NCBI GenBank assembly: GCA_963783945.1 | Contig: CAWAPS010000002.1 | Coordinates: 1,178,001-1,242,000 of the forward strand | Reading direction: 5' to 3' | Length of the DNA: 64,000 bases | Source: CAWAPS01 sp963783945 | GTDB lineage: Bacteria; Actinomycetota; Acidimicrobiia; Acidimicrobiales; Palsa-688 | Shown here: one piece after another, positions 27,049-35,967 of the stretch | Position numbering within the stretch: the stretch's first letter is position 1 | Layout: the number at the start of each line of letters is the position of its first letter | Made by a program: the position numbers and the translations under genes | Notes under the pieces: generated by a model | Databases searched by the model: none | The model's input: only the letters and a program-made list of their open reading frames with translations | Told to the model about the DNA's origin: nothing

Positions 27049-27097
27049 GGTGGGGCTAGGTGGAATCGAACCACCGACCTCAGCATTATCAGTGCTG
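27049..27097 (-). other. 3' half of tRNA-Ile (GAU): probable attachment site
   Basis: On the minus strand the sequence has an anticodon arm CAGCA-CTGATAA-TGCTG (anticodon GAT), a variable loop AGGTC, a T arm GGTGG-TTCGATT-CCACC and an acceptor TAGCCCC plus ACC. The D arm and 5' acceptor strand are absent, so it is not a complete tRNA. Integrases of this class commonly recombine within the 3' half of tRNA genes; the fragment lies 166 bases beyond xis. Confidence 0.8.
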
Positions 27098-27099
27098 AA

Positions 27100-28410
27100 T
27101 CGGCGTCGACCCTCGACCCTCGACGGCGCGTCACCGCAGGCCACAGAGGCCAAGCGCCCACCGACGACCAAGCCCGATCGGCGGCGTTCGCGGGATGGAC
27201 GCGGGATGGTGGATGCGAGGCTTGTGCGCCCAACCGCCATGACGAGTGCCTAGTCGCGGCCAGACGATCCACGGCTGGATGAGCACCTGCTCCGTAGCAG
27301 GATGCATTGGGTCACAGCAAATGACTGCCGTGGACCCTGCGGCCCCAAAAACGCTGCTAGAGCCTAGTTTTCGAAGTCCCATTCGCGGGGGTACTGGTCC
27401 CCAAGGTGGGACGCGTAACCAGCGTTCGGCACGGAGACCGCACGCAGTGGCTGGCCTTGGGCGGCTCGAGCATGGAGCATGCTTTGGGGCCCACCTCGTC
27501 CACCTGTTCGAGCGACCAACTGACCCAGAGTCAAGCGGTCCTACTCAAGGCGACTCCTTCCCGTGCGCCCGCAACCCGGGTCACGTGGAACTTGGAGATC
27601 GGTCCCCAGCCCCTCGCGGCCGTGCCGGCGGCTCTCCCCCCCGCGACTGTTGCGGCCCGACGCGGATGAGGACATGCCCGGTCCGAAAAACGCACACAGC
27701 CAGACCTTGGCCGAGGCGGGCCGCGGCCGGAAAGGTCGACATCCTCATCCAAGTCCATCCGAAGGCCCCAGAGATCTCGGGGCCTCAGGGGTATCGGACG
27801 CACGCCGAGCTCGGCGCGTACCAGGTACGACTCCGCCCAGCCCTGGAGGCACCGACGAACCAGATCCTTGAAACCCTTCGCCGAGACTTCGGCGGCGACC
27901 ACATCGAGCCGGGCGCAACCGAGTACGAAACGGCCAGTCGGTCCTTGTTTCCTTCGGGCAGCCCCGCCCACATTTTGCGACCCAAGAGCGTCCGGCACAT
28001 GCAACCAGCGCTCAGATTCTCTGCCCCTATAGGGCCTTGGCCCCCCCCGTCCGAGGTGGCGGCCATGGCTTTCCGGGCTTCGCCACCAACCGGTCAGTCA
28101 GGAGGCCTCCGACGGTGCGAGACACAGCTAAAGCGATTGAAACGGTCCAAGACCCCGCCGTTGATCAGCTGGCCGATCGAATCGTGTGCGCGGGTTCCTG
28201 AGAGATTGCACCCCGCGGCGTCCTCGGGGGCGACGGCGACCTCACGCGGCGGCGTCCCGGCACCGAAGGAGATGTCCGGGGAGATGCCCATGGCCGACGC
28301 CCCGCAAGAAGAGCTGCGAGTACCGCCAGCGAGCGGTTCTCCCAGGGCCGGACTCCACGTTTTCGAATACCCCTCGGTCCACAAGATCGTCGGTCGACCG
28401 GCGCCATGGC
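27100..28410 (+). other. 1.3 kb without a recognisable gene
   Basis: Long open frames exist on both strands, including one of 390 codons on the plus strand. They are proline/arginine-rich with no conserved motif and look like GC-driven open frames. The region may hold decayed cargo of the integrated element. Confidence 0.4.
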
Positions 28411-28412
28411 CT

Positions 28413-28426
28413 ACCTAGCGCTTGGC
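28413..28426. promoter_or_regulatory. KstR2-like operator 1
   Basis: ACCTAGCGCTTGGC, 12 of 14 positions of ACCAAGCGCTTGGT. Located 88 bases upstream of the SnoaL-like gene at 28514. Confidence 0.65.
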
Positions 28427-28513
28427 TCGAACGCCCGTCCTGGGGTAAGGTCTGGTCGATTTCGTTGGACCGGAGCCGATCTCCGGCCCTCCGGCAAGGT
28501 GCGGGGAGGAATA

Positions 28514-29032
28514 ATGAACAAACTGAATACGAAGTCGGTCCTGGAGTTGTTGGACAAACAGGCGATCCGTGAAGCGGTATTGCGGTTTTGCCGAGGTGTC
28601 GACCGGTGCGATCCCGATTTATTGGCTTCGGCTTACCACCATGACGCCGTCGACGAGCACGGCGGTAAGACTTTCGCGGGCGACGAGATCGGACCCGGGA
28701 TCGTTGGCCTGGTTCGCTCCTCTCGGCTTTGTATTCACCAAGTCACTAACCAGTTGATCGAGTTACACGGTCCGGATAGAGCGGCCTCGGAGACTTATTT
28801 CGCCATCTGGCAGGTGCTGGAGCACAACGGTGGCGAGCGTTTCCACCAGGGACTCGGTCGATATATTGATCGCTTCGAGTGCCGGAACGACAGCTGGAAG
28901 ATCGCCCATAGGCTAGTCATCGTGGACCTAAATCGTGTGGTCGCTATAGACGAGGTCCCCTCCTCCATCCCTGGGCGTGGCAGGCGGGACAGGGGCGATC
29001 CCTCTTACGCCGCTCTTTCTGGATCAACCTAG
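28514..29032 (+). CDS. SnoaL/NTF2-like (aromatic-ring hydroxylase small-subunit-like) protein
   Basis: 172 residues from an ATG with GGGGAGGA six bases upstream. 'LDKQAIREAVLRFCRGVDRC', 'LLASAYHHDAVDEHGG' and 'FHQGLGRYIDRFECRNDSWK' followed by 'IAHRLVIVDLNRV' match the SnoaL_4 cone fold. Such proteins are isomerases, dehydratases or lyases, or non-catalytic, in catabolic clusters. A KstR2-like operator lies upstream and a P450 gene follows in the same direction after 60 bases, so co-transcription is likely. Confidence 0.85.
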   Translation: MNKLNTKSVLELLDKQAIREAVLRFCRGVDRCDPDLLASAYHHDAVDEHGGKTFAGDEIGPGIVGLVRSSRLCIHQVTNQLIELHGPDRAASETYFAIWQVLEHNGGERFHQGLGRYIDRFECRNDSWKIAHRLVIVDLNRVVAIDEVPSSIPGRGRRDRGDPSYAALSGST

Positions 29033-29091
29033 CGATCGCTTGGTCATCAGGTAGGCTGACATTAGGGATGAGACTGCGCTTGGAGGAGTGC

Positions 29092-30289
29092 GTGACTAGG
29101 ACCGACGCCGCTGTGAACTATGACCCCTATGACCCGAGGATCCAGGCCGACCCGTACCCGGTGTTTCGACGACTTCGAGAGGAAGCGCCCCTCTACTACA
29201 ACGAAGGATATAGGTTCTATGCGCTGAGTCGGTTCGATGACGTGCAGAAGGCACTCTCAGACTACTCCTCGTTCAGTTCGGCACGGGGGGCCATCTTGGA
29301 GATGATCAAGGCCGACATTGAGATACCCCCGGGTTTGTTCATCTTCGAGGATCCGCCGACGCACACGGCTTACCGCGGGGTTGTCTCACGGGTGTTTACA
29401 CCTAAGCGGATGAGCGCGTTGGAGGAGCAAGTTCGGGTTCTCTCAATCATGGTCCTTGACCCGTTCGTGGGCGAAAGCTCCCTTGACTTCGTACGCGACC
29501 TAGGTGCACAGGTACCGATGCAAGTGATCGGGATATTGTTAGGAATTCCGGAGAAGGAATGGCAGGCAGTCCGGGATCACTCCGACTCGAAGGTGCAACA
29601 GGCACCTGGCCAGCCGCGTAGTTTCAGCAAGAGCAACGATTTCGCAGACTCGTTCTTTGCGGAGTACGTTGATTGGCGCGCGTCCCGACCCAGCCGATGA
29701 CCTTATGACGGAGCTACTGAGGGCGGAATTCCAGGACGACACAGGAACTGTCCGCCGGATGACCCGGGATGAGATCCTGATCTTCGTGAACCTGCTGGCG
29801 ACAGCTGGTAACGAGACTACCAACCGTCTCATCGGGTGGAGTGGCAAGGTGCTGGCCGATCACGCGGACCAACGACGAGCGCTAGTCGCTGACCGCTCCC
29901 TTTTGGCAAATACAGTAGAGGAACTGTTGCGGTACGAATCGCCCGCCCAGAGGATCTGCCGCTACGTGACTCGGGATGTTTCCTACTACGGGGACACCGT
30001 GCCGGCCGGAAGTGTGATGATGCTCCTAAGCGGATCCGCCAATCGAGATCGTCGGGCGTTTCCGCCGGACGGCGACCGATTCGATATTTATCGCCGGATC
30101 CGGCATCACCTGGCATTCGGTTATGGGGCGCATTTCTGTCTGGGTGCAGCCCTGGCGAGATTGGAAGCCAGGGTGATTCTCGACGAGGTCTTGAACCGGT
30201 TTCCCGAGTGGCATGTCGACCTCGATAATGCGGAACTTGGATCGACAAACGTGCGAGGGTGGTCATCGCTACCGGTGTCTCTTTCGTGA
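29092..30289 (+). pseudogene. Cytochrome P450 with one frameshift
   Basis: GTG at 29092 with GGAGGAG just upstream. First part (to ~29690): 'YDPYDPRIQADPYPVFRRLR', 'YALSRFDDVQKALSDYSSFS', 'FIFEDPPTHTAYRGVVSRVF'. Second part in another frame: 'ADDLMTELLRAEF', I-helix 'NLLATAGNETTNRLIG', ExxR in 'VEELLRYESPAQR', and haem loop 'HHLAFGYGAHFCLGAALARL' with the Cys ligand. The frames meet near 29685 in GGCGCGCGTCCCGACCC. All functional residues are kept, so this is either a sequencing indel or a very young pseudogene. Monooxygenase of the bacterial class, ~400 residues. Confidence 0.88.
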
Positions 30290-30484
30290 GATGGATGCAG
30301 CCGTGTTGATTTCAGTGAGCTCCCCTGGACCCCCTCCCATGAGGTGCCAACGGCCTCACGAACAGCTGCGGCATGCGCCTTGGCGGCCGGTAGGTAGAAG
30401 AGTGGACCGCAACGCCAACCATGCTGTCGTTGGCTGTGATGGCCTGTCGCGGTTGGGATCAAACGGGAAAGGGTACCGGCACAG

Positions 30485-31486
30485 GTGAGGGCGCGCAACC
30501 TGGACAAGCCACTTGTCGTGCATACAGAAGTATCCGGTATCGCGCAGCTTCCCGGTCCGTTTCACACGGTGGCTTCAGTCTTTCTTCCCGCCCCTACCCA
30601 GATGACCTCTCCGCCTGTGGTGGTATTTGCCTTCCCTGGCGGCGGTTACAGCCGTGGTTACTATTCCTTCGACCTTCCGGGTGCGACGGGTGGAGGCCAA
30701 GCCGGCTACCACACCTCTCGCCAAGGATGGATCGTCGTGACTTGCGATCATCTCGGTGTTGGTGAAAGTTCAATACCGGATCCAGTAAACCTAACTCTCG
30801 AGAACGTAGTTGCCGCGAACCGCCTCACAATCGAGCATGTGTCGGAGCTGCTTGCAACCGGCTCCCTCGCGGTCTCCTTTCCTGCGATCGACCCTCCGGT
30901 GCGGTTAGGGATGGGTCACTCGATGGGAGGCTGCTTCACTATTCTCTTGCAAGGCCGCGCTGCCATCTTCGACGGTGTGGCAATTCTCGGGTACAGCGCG
31001 ATAGCGCCGACGGTACCGGTCCGTGGCGGCCAGGGGTCGACCATTAGCAGCGACATATTGGACCGCGCTGACACGTTGGAGGCCGCGCAGTCAGCGGTAG
31101 GCGACCTTCGGTACGCGTTCCACTACGAGGACGTCCCTGAGGCAATTGTGGAGAAGGATCTGAGTGACTTTCCGACGTGTCACGGACAGCTTCCTCCGTG
31201 GGGGAGCGCAACCATTCCTCGCTGCTCAACGGCTATGACCCAGGCAGGCGTTGTCACTAAGGAGGCTGCCGCGATCGCCGTGCCCGTCTTCCTCGCGGTC
31301 GGTGAGATTGATGGAGTACCGAACCCTCGTGCCGAACCGGCGGCTTACGCCAACTCGCCGGACATTACTGTCTTCTGCTGCCCGCGCATGGCACATATGC
31401 ACAACTTCGCCGGAACCCGCACGAGACTTTGGGATCGTCTTGGCATCTGGGGGTCCGGCGCGGGTACCATACCTCACAGCCGATAA
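30485..31486 (+). CDS. Alpha/beta hydrolase
   Basis: 333 residues from a GTG. 'PPVVVFAFPGGGYSRGYYSF' (oxyanion glycines), 'CDHLGVGESS', nucleophile 'MGHSMGGCFTILLQG', acid in 'FLAVGEIDGVPNP', His in 'CPRMAHMHNFAGTR'. Full length and undamaged. An esterase/lipase or thioesterase-type enzyme; the surrounding P450 and crotonase genes suggest a substrate in the same catabolic route. No signal peptide. Confidence 0.85.
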   Translation: MRARNLDKPLVVHTEVSGIAQLPGPFHTVASVFLPAPTQMTSPPVVVFAFPGGGYSRGYYSFDLPGATGGGQAGYHTSRQGWIVVTCDHLGVGESSIPDPVNLTLENVVAANRLTIEHVSELLATGSLAVSFPAIDPPVRLGMGHSMGGCFTILLQGRAAIFDGVAILGYSAIAPTVPVRGGQGSTISSDILDRADTLEAAQSAVGDLRYAFHYEDVPEAIVEKDLSDFPTCHGQLPPWGSATIPRCSTAMTQAGVVTKEAAAIAVPVFLAVGEIDGVPNPRAEPAAYANSPDITVFCCPRMAHMHNFAGTRTRLWDRLGIWGSGAGTIPHSR

Positions 31487-31743
31487 TCCCAACTGCCAAG
31501 GCGAGGCCTAGCAGACGGTCACTCGCAGGACGGTTACGAGCTAGAGAGAGTTTGACGCCATAGAGGGTTTCTTCGGCTATTGGGCCGCGCACCAGGTAGA
31601 AGGTGCTCGGGTGATCGCGACTCTGTTAGACAGACTTCAGATAACCGTCATTCACCACTCCAGACCAGGCTGTCACCATCGAGTTTCCGTGGTATCCGCC
31701 GGCGAGAGCGGTTTGAGCCCCGCTTGGCGCCAAGCCGGAAGGG

Positions 31744-32388
31744 CTAACCGCCACTGTCGGCCGAGTTGGCTATCCCCCCAAAGATCAGATTAATGTAAAA
31801 AGTGGCGATGGTGGAAAGGCCGATGCCTCCTTCTTGAGGTGGTTGCCAGTTCGAGATGGCGTCGAGGATAAAGCGATAAATGATGACTGAGTCAACGTCA
31901 TCTCGGACCTGACCAGCTTTCTTTGCTTCGTCGATGACCCTTACCCAAACCCCTTGCACTTCGGCGGCGATATCATTCAGATAGGAGAATCGGGGAAGCT
32001 GACGAAGATGAACGCCGTCCTTGCGCAAAATGCTAGATGCGACCCAATTTCTCTCTGTCAGGTTATTTACCGTCTTGATCAGGCGCCGCAGGGCCTCGAC
32101 AGGCGAAACACCAGGAACCGCCGCGTAAGTTTCTGCCAGCAGATCATCGTTATGGCTGCCGATGATCTCCCGCAGCATCTCCTCCTTCGAGCTGAAATGG
32201 TGATAGAGACTGCCGGAAAGAATCCCGGCTTCGTTGGCCACATCGCGGATGGTGGTGTGGAAATAACCGCGTTCTGCAAACAGGCGCCCCGCCGCCTCGA
32301 GAATGACTGTGCGTCGATCTGCCGATGGCTCGGTCGGCACTAAGTCCCGGCCCGCAAGGCCCCTGAGAGTCTCGACTTCCTCCTCCAA
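31744..32388 (-). CDS. TetR-family regulator, KstR2-like (copy 1)
   Basis: HTH 'ILEAAGRLFAERGYFHTTIR' with 'DVANEAGILSGSLYHHFSSK', ligand domain ending 'VDSVIIYRFILDAISNW'. These are close to what I remember of KstR2 ('GILSGSLYHHFASK'). From the TTG at 32386-32388 it has 214 residues. The frame stays open another ~50 codons, giving an Ala/Lys/Glu coiled coil ('AAKKRAEQTAKATSDPAS') like that of the second TetR at 49.7 kb, but I see no ATG/GTG/TTG there, so the true start may lie at the end of the crotonase gene. Likely senses a CoA-thioester and binds the palindromes in this cluster. Confidence 0.85.
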   Translation of the reverse strand: MEEEVETLRGLAGRDLVPTEPSADRRTVILEAAGRLFAERGYFHTTIRDVANEAGILSGSLYHHFSSKEEMLREIIGSHNDDLLAETYAAVPGVSPVEALRRLIKTVNNLTERNWVASSILRKDGVHLRQLPRFSYLNDIAAEVQGVWVRVIDEAKKAGQVRDDVDSVIIYRFILDAISNWQPPQEGGIGLSTIATFYINLIFGGIANSADSGG

Positions 32389-32540
32389 TGAGGCAATGCG
32401 AGCGTGGGCCGCAGCGAGATCGACTGATAGATCCGAACTTGATGCGGGATCACTGGTCGCCTTGGCGGTCTGCTCGGCGCGCTTCTTGGCCGCCTGGTCC
32501 TCCTCCCGGCGCGGGTCCGCCCGGTCCCGGCGTCCGATCG

Positions 32541-33317
32541 CTAGTGGCCCTTCCAGTTGGGCTTGCGCTTCTCGACGAAGGCGCGGGCTCCCTCCTTGGC
32601 GTCGTCGCTGGCGTAGACATGCTCGGCGGCAACCTTGAGCAGGGCCCTGAACTCCTCCCGCCGCGACTCGCGGGCGTCGAGGATGAACTGCTTACTGGTG
32701 CGGACCGCGATCGGGCCGTTCTCGGCGATCTTTTCGGCCAGGCCGATGGCGGTGTCGAGCACCTCGCCGGCGGCCACAACCCGGTTGATCATTCCGACCG
32801 AGAGCGCCCGCTGGGCGTCGATGGCCACGCCGGTCATCGCCAGCTCCAGGGCCACCGCCCGGGGTAGGAGGCTGGCCACCCACGCCAGGCCGTAGCCCCC
32901 GATCAGGCCCGACCGCGTCTCGGGCATACCGAACGTGGCGTGCTCGGCTGCGACGATGAGGTCGCAACACAGGGCGAGTCCGAGCCCGCCGCCGAGGGCG
33001 TAGCCGTTGACGGCCGCGATCACAGGCTTCGGGATGCTGTTCGCCTCGAACTGAAGGTAGTGCTCCAGGCTCTTGCCGCCTTCAGCGTGGAACTCGAGGT
33101 CGTCGCCCTCGTCGTAGTTCTTCAGGTCGATGCCCGAGGAGAAGGCCTTGTCGCCGCTCCCGGTGATGAGGACCGCTCCCACCTCGGGGTCGGTGGAGGC
33201 GTCCTCTAAGGCGGACCCGAGGCCACGGACCACCCGCAGGTTCAGCGCGTTGCGTACCTCGGGCCGGTTGATCGTGAGGATCAGCACGGACCCACGTCGT
33301 TCGGTTAGCAGCTCCAT
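32541..33317 (-). CDS. Enoyl-CoA hydratase/isomerase (crotonase)
   Basis: 258 residues; ATG preceded by GGTGAGGGGG. Crotonase features: 'VLILTINRPEVRNALNLRVV', oxyanion segment 'DKAFSSGIDLKNYDEGDD', 'AAVNGYALGGGLGLALCCDL', 'HATFGMPETRSGLIGGYG', end 'AFVEKRKPNWKGH'. Acts on a 2-enoyl-CoA (hydration, isomerisation or ring cleavage). It has a KstR2-like palindrome 18 bases upstream of its start and is followed on the same strand by the TetR gene, which may be co-transcribed and autoregulated. Confidence 0.92.
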   Translation of the reverse strand: MELLTERRGSVLILTINRPEVRNALNLRVVRGLGSALEDASTDPEVGAVLITGSGDKAFSSGIDLKNYDEGDDLEFHAEGGKSLEHYLQFEANSIPKPVIAAVNGYALGGGLGLALCCDLIVAAEHATFGMPETRSGLIGGYGLAWVASLLPRAVALELAMTGVAIDAQRALSVGMINRVVAAGEVLDTAIGLAEKIAENGPIAVRTSKQFILDARESRREEFRALLKVAAEHVYASDDAKEGARAFVEKRKPNWKGH

Positions 33318-33334
33318 GCCCCCTCACCTTACCC

Positions 33335-33348
33335 GCCAAGCGCTTGGT
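33335..33348. promoter_or_regulatory. KstR2-like operator 2
   Basis: GCCAAGCGCTTGGT, a near-perfect palindrome 18 bases upstream of the crotonase start at 33317. Confidence 0.75.
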
Positions 33349-33366
33349 TGGTGTTGTCCGCATCGT

Positions 33367-33735
33367 GGGTCTTGCGCTACGGCCCGTACGACCCAAGCTC
33401 AACACGGACCACCGTCCGCCGTTGCGCCGGCTCCGGGAAACTCGGCGCCGGACTACGAGAAATGCACGGCTTCTACGCGCTCAGCCGCTTCGACGACCCT
33501 GAGCAGGCTGGTCGACCACGCAACTCAGGTCGGCCCAGGGCGCTGGGCTCAAGCTGGCGGGACCGACGCGCCAATCCCTGACGAGCTCCTCGTATTCAAG
33601 GACCCGGCCCTGTATCGCGCCTTCCGGCGCGTGCTGTCGCGGGTGTTCGCGCCCGAGAAGACGAACGCCCTCGAACGGCAGGCCCGACCGGTGCGGCGTG
33701 ATGGGCTTCCCGAGGCTGAGCGGCAGGCCGGCTAG
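33367..33735 (+). pseudogene. Cytochrome P450, N-terminal remnant
   Basis: Scattered over frames: 'YGPYDP', 'HGFYALSRFDD', 'DELLVFKDPALYRAFRRVLS', 'RVFAPEKTNALERQAR', in the same order as 'YDPYDP', 'RFYALSRFDD', 'FIFEDPPTHTAYRGVVSRVF' in the P450 at 29092. Several indels; everything after the B-C helices is missing. Possibly the second copy of the P450 that came with the local duplication. Confidence 0.75.
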
Positions 33736-33762
33736 CCGCACACCTACGGCGTAGGTGCGTCG

Positions 33763-34558
33763 CTAACGTTGGGACACCGGAAACGGCCGGACCCGCACCA
33801 GGTCGATGGCGCAGTGCGGAGGAGCGGTCAATGCGTGCAGCATTGCCTCCACGACGTCCTCGTAGTGGGCTCGGCCGTCGCTGCGCAGGAGGGCGAGGTG
33901 ACCGCTAGCCTCAAGGGCCTGCACGACCCGGGCCGTCCGTTCGGGGTCCGAGCCGGACGCGCTCGTCGGGACGGGCCCGGGCTCGCCGGGCTCAACGGCG
34001 CCGGGGACGACCAGCGTCACCCGGATGCCAAGCGCCTTCAACTCCTGGTAGGTGACGCGACTGAACATGTCGAGGGCCGCCTTGGTCGTCACGTAGAGGC
34101 CGAGGTAGGGCGCCTCGGGGAACAGCGTGCCGTCCGACGAGACGTTAAGGATGTGGCCGCCGCCACTGCGGCGCATCAGGGGGATGGCGGCGCGGGTTGT
34201 GTAGACGGGGCCGAGGAGGTTCGTCCCGACGATAGTGGCGATCTCCTCGTCGGTCGTCTCCTCGAGCGAACCGTGGGCGGTGCCGCCGGCGTTGTTCACG
34301 AGGACGTCCAGTCGCCCGAACGCCTCGTCGACCCGGGTGAAGGCCCCCCGCACGCTGTCGGGATCGGCCACGTCGGTGACGATCGGCAGCGCGCCCTCGG
34401 CCAATATGCGCGACCTGCTTCGCCAGGTGGGACTCGGTACGCCCGAGTAGCACCACCTGGGCGCCAGCTTCGGCGAACATCCGGGCCGTCGTCGCGCCGA
34501 GGCCGCGGGATGCCCCGGTGACCACCGTCACCTTCCCCGAGAGGTCCCACCTCGCCAT
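33763..34558 (-). pseudogene. Short-chain dehydrogenase with one frameshift
   Basis: ATG at 34556-34558: 'MARWDLSGKVTVVTGASRGL' (cofactor motif), then a shift near 34405 (CGCGCATATTGG) to 'ALPIVTDVADPDSVRGAF', 'LDVLVNNAGGTAHGSLEET', 'HILNVSSDGTLF' (Ser), 'YVTTKAALDMFSR' (Tyr, Lys) and 'CAIDLVRVRPF'. All SDR motifs are present when the frames are joined (about 265 residues). It is divergent from amidohydrolase 1 with a palindrome between them. Its paralogue at 48782-49537 is far more decayed. Confidence 0.85.
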
Positions 34559-34605
34559 CGCCTGCCTCCCACTTGTTGACAATCTTCGTCGGCCCGACGT
34601 ACCCT

Positions 34606-34619
34606 ACCAAGCGCTTGGC
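34606..34619. promoter_or_regulatory. KstR2-like operator 3
   Basis: ACCAAGCGCTTGGC, 13 of 14 palindrome positions, in the 83-bp gap between the divergent SDR and amidohydrolase genes. It can control both. Confidence 0.75.
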
Positions 34620-34641
34620 TCATTCACCACAAGGGGGGACC

Positions 34642-35943
34642 ATGCAGGCGGAGGATCTGATCATCATCAGCGTCGACGACCACGTCGTCGAGCCCCCCGA
34701 CGTCTTCGAGCGCCATCTGCCCCCCAAGTACCGCGACATCGCGCCCCACGTAGTCCACATGGAAGACGGCAGCGACCAGTGGTCGTTCTGCGGTATCAAT
34801 ATCCCGAACGTCGGGCTCAACGCCGTCGCCGGGCGACCCAAGGAGGAGTACGGGCGCGAGCCCACGTCGTTCGACGAACTCCGGCCGGGCTGCTTCGACG
34901 TACACGAGCGGATCAAGGACATGAGCGCCGGCGGCGTCCTCGCGTCGCTCAACTTCCCGTCGATGGTCGCCTTCGCCGGCCGGCTCTTTGCCCAGCTCGA
35001 AGACAAGGACGCCGCTCTCTCGCTGCTGCGGGCCTACAACGACTGGCACATCGAGGACTGGTGCGGGTCGTACCCGGGCCGCTTCATCCCACTTTCGATC
35101 ACGCCACTGTGGGATCCCCACCTGGCGGCCATCGAGATCCACCGGGTCGCCGCCAAGGGGTGCCACGCGGTGAGTTTCGTGGAGAATCCCGTGCCGCTGG
35201 GCTTCCCAAGCCTGCACTCCGACCACTGGGATCCGTTCTGGCATGCGTGTGCCGACGACGCGGTCACCGTCTGTATGCACATCGGCTCGTCGTCGAAGCT
35301 GCCGAGCACCGCACCCGACGCGCCGATCGACGTCGCCATCACGCTCACCCCGCTGAACAGCCTGCACACGGCTGCAGACATCATCCACTCGCCGATCTTC
35401 CGGAAGTTCCCCGACCTCAAGGTTTCGCTCTCAGAGGGCGGTATCGGCTGGGTCCCTTACTTCCTCGAGCGGCTCGACCACAGCTACCGGACTCACCACG
35501 CGTGGACGGGCGCGGACTTCGGCGACCGCCTGCCGTCCGAGGTGTTCCTCGACCACGTGCTGCTCTGCTACATCACCGACGGCGTCGGGGTGCGGCTGGC
35601 GCGCGATCTCGGCATCGGGAACATCACCGTGGAGGTCGACTACCCCCACTCCGACTCGAGCTGGCCCCATTCCCCCGAGGCGCTATGGAAGGACTTCGAG
35701 GGCAGCGACCTCACCGACGACGAGATCCACCGGGTCACCCACCGCAACGCGATGGAGTGGTTCCACTTCGACCCGTTCGAGGCCCGTCCGCCCGAGCGGT
35801 CGACGGCCGCCGCGCTGCGGGCCGAGGTCGAGGGACACGATGTGTCGATCCGGGCCCGAGGCAAGAGCAACCGGTCGGCGCTGCGCATGGGCGACCTGGA
35901 GAAAGCCGCGGCCGGCGCCTCGCTCAACGCGGTGCCGAGCTGA
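34642..35943 (+). CDS. Amidohydrolase_2-family metal-dependent hydrolase (copy 1 of type 1)
   Basis: 433 residues; ATG at 34642 with AAGGGGGGACC upstream. 'IIISVDDHVVEPPDVFERHL' carries the N-terminal metal-site motif (D-x-H). Further: 'CMHIGSSSKLP', 'SEGGIGWVPYFLERLDHSYR', and the catalytic Asp segment 'ITVEVDYPHSDSSWPHSPEA'. Family members are decarboxylases or C-C/C-N hydrolases of cyclic acids; several in actinobacterial CoA-catabolic clusters are uncharacterised. It forms an operon with the next amidohydrolase (24-base gap). A close paralogue is at 47341-48621. Confidence 0.92.
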   Translation: MQAEDLIIISVDDHVVEPPDVFERHLPPKYRDIAPHVVHMEDGSDQWSFCGINIPNVGLNAVAGRPKEEYGREPTSFDELRPGCFDVHERIKDMSAGGVLASLNFPSMVAFAGRLFAQLEDKDAALSLLRAYNDWHIEDWCGSYPGRFIPLSITPLWDPHLAAIEIHRVAAKGCHAVSFVENPVPLGFPSLHSDHWDPFWHACADDAVTVCMHIGSSSKLPSTAPDAPIDVAITLTPLNSLHTAADIIHSPIFRKFPDLKVSLSEGGIGWVPYFLERLDHSYRTHHAWTGADFGDRLPSEVFLDHVLLCYITDGVGVRLARDLGIGNITVEVDYPHSDSSWPHSPEALWKDFEGSDLTDDEIHRVTHRNAMEWFHFDPFEARPPERSTAAALRAEVEGHDVSIRARGKSNRSALRMGDLEKAAAGASLNAVPS

Positions 35944-35967
35944 CCACAACGCAGAGAGAGGATTCCC

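Noticed and set aside
27049..27130. Complete tRNA-Ile gene
   Set aside because: Only the anticodon arm, T arm and 3' acceptor are present; no D arm or 5' acceptor strand upstream.
27246..28418. 390-codon open frame on the plus strand
   Set aside because: Arginine/proline/serine-rich translation without any motif, overlapping equally long frames on the other strand; typical of GC-rich non-coding DNA.
29680..29700. Programmed ribosomal frameshift in the P450 gene
   Set aside because: No slippery heptamer or downstream structure typical of programmed shifting, and bacterial P450s are not known to use it.
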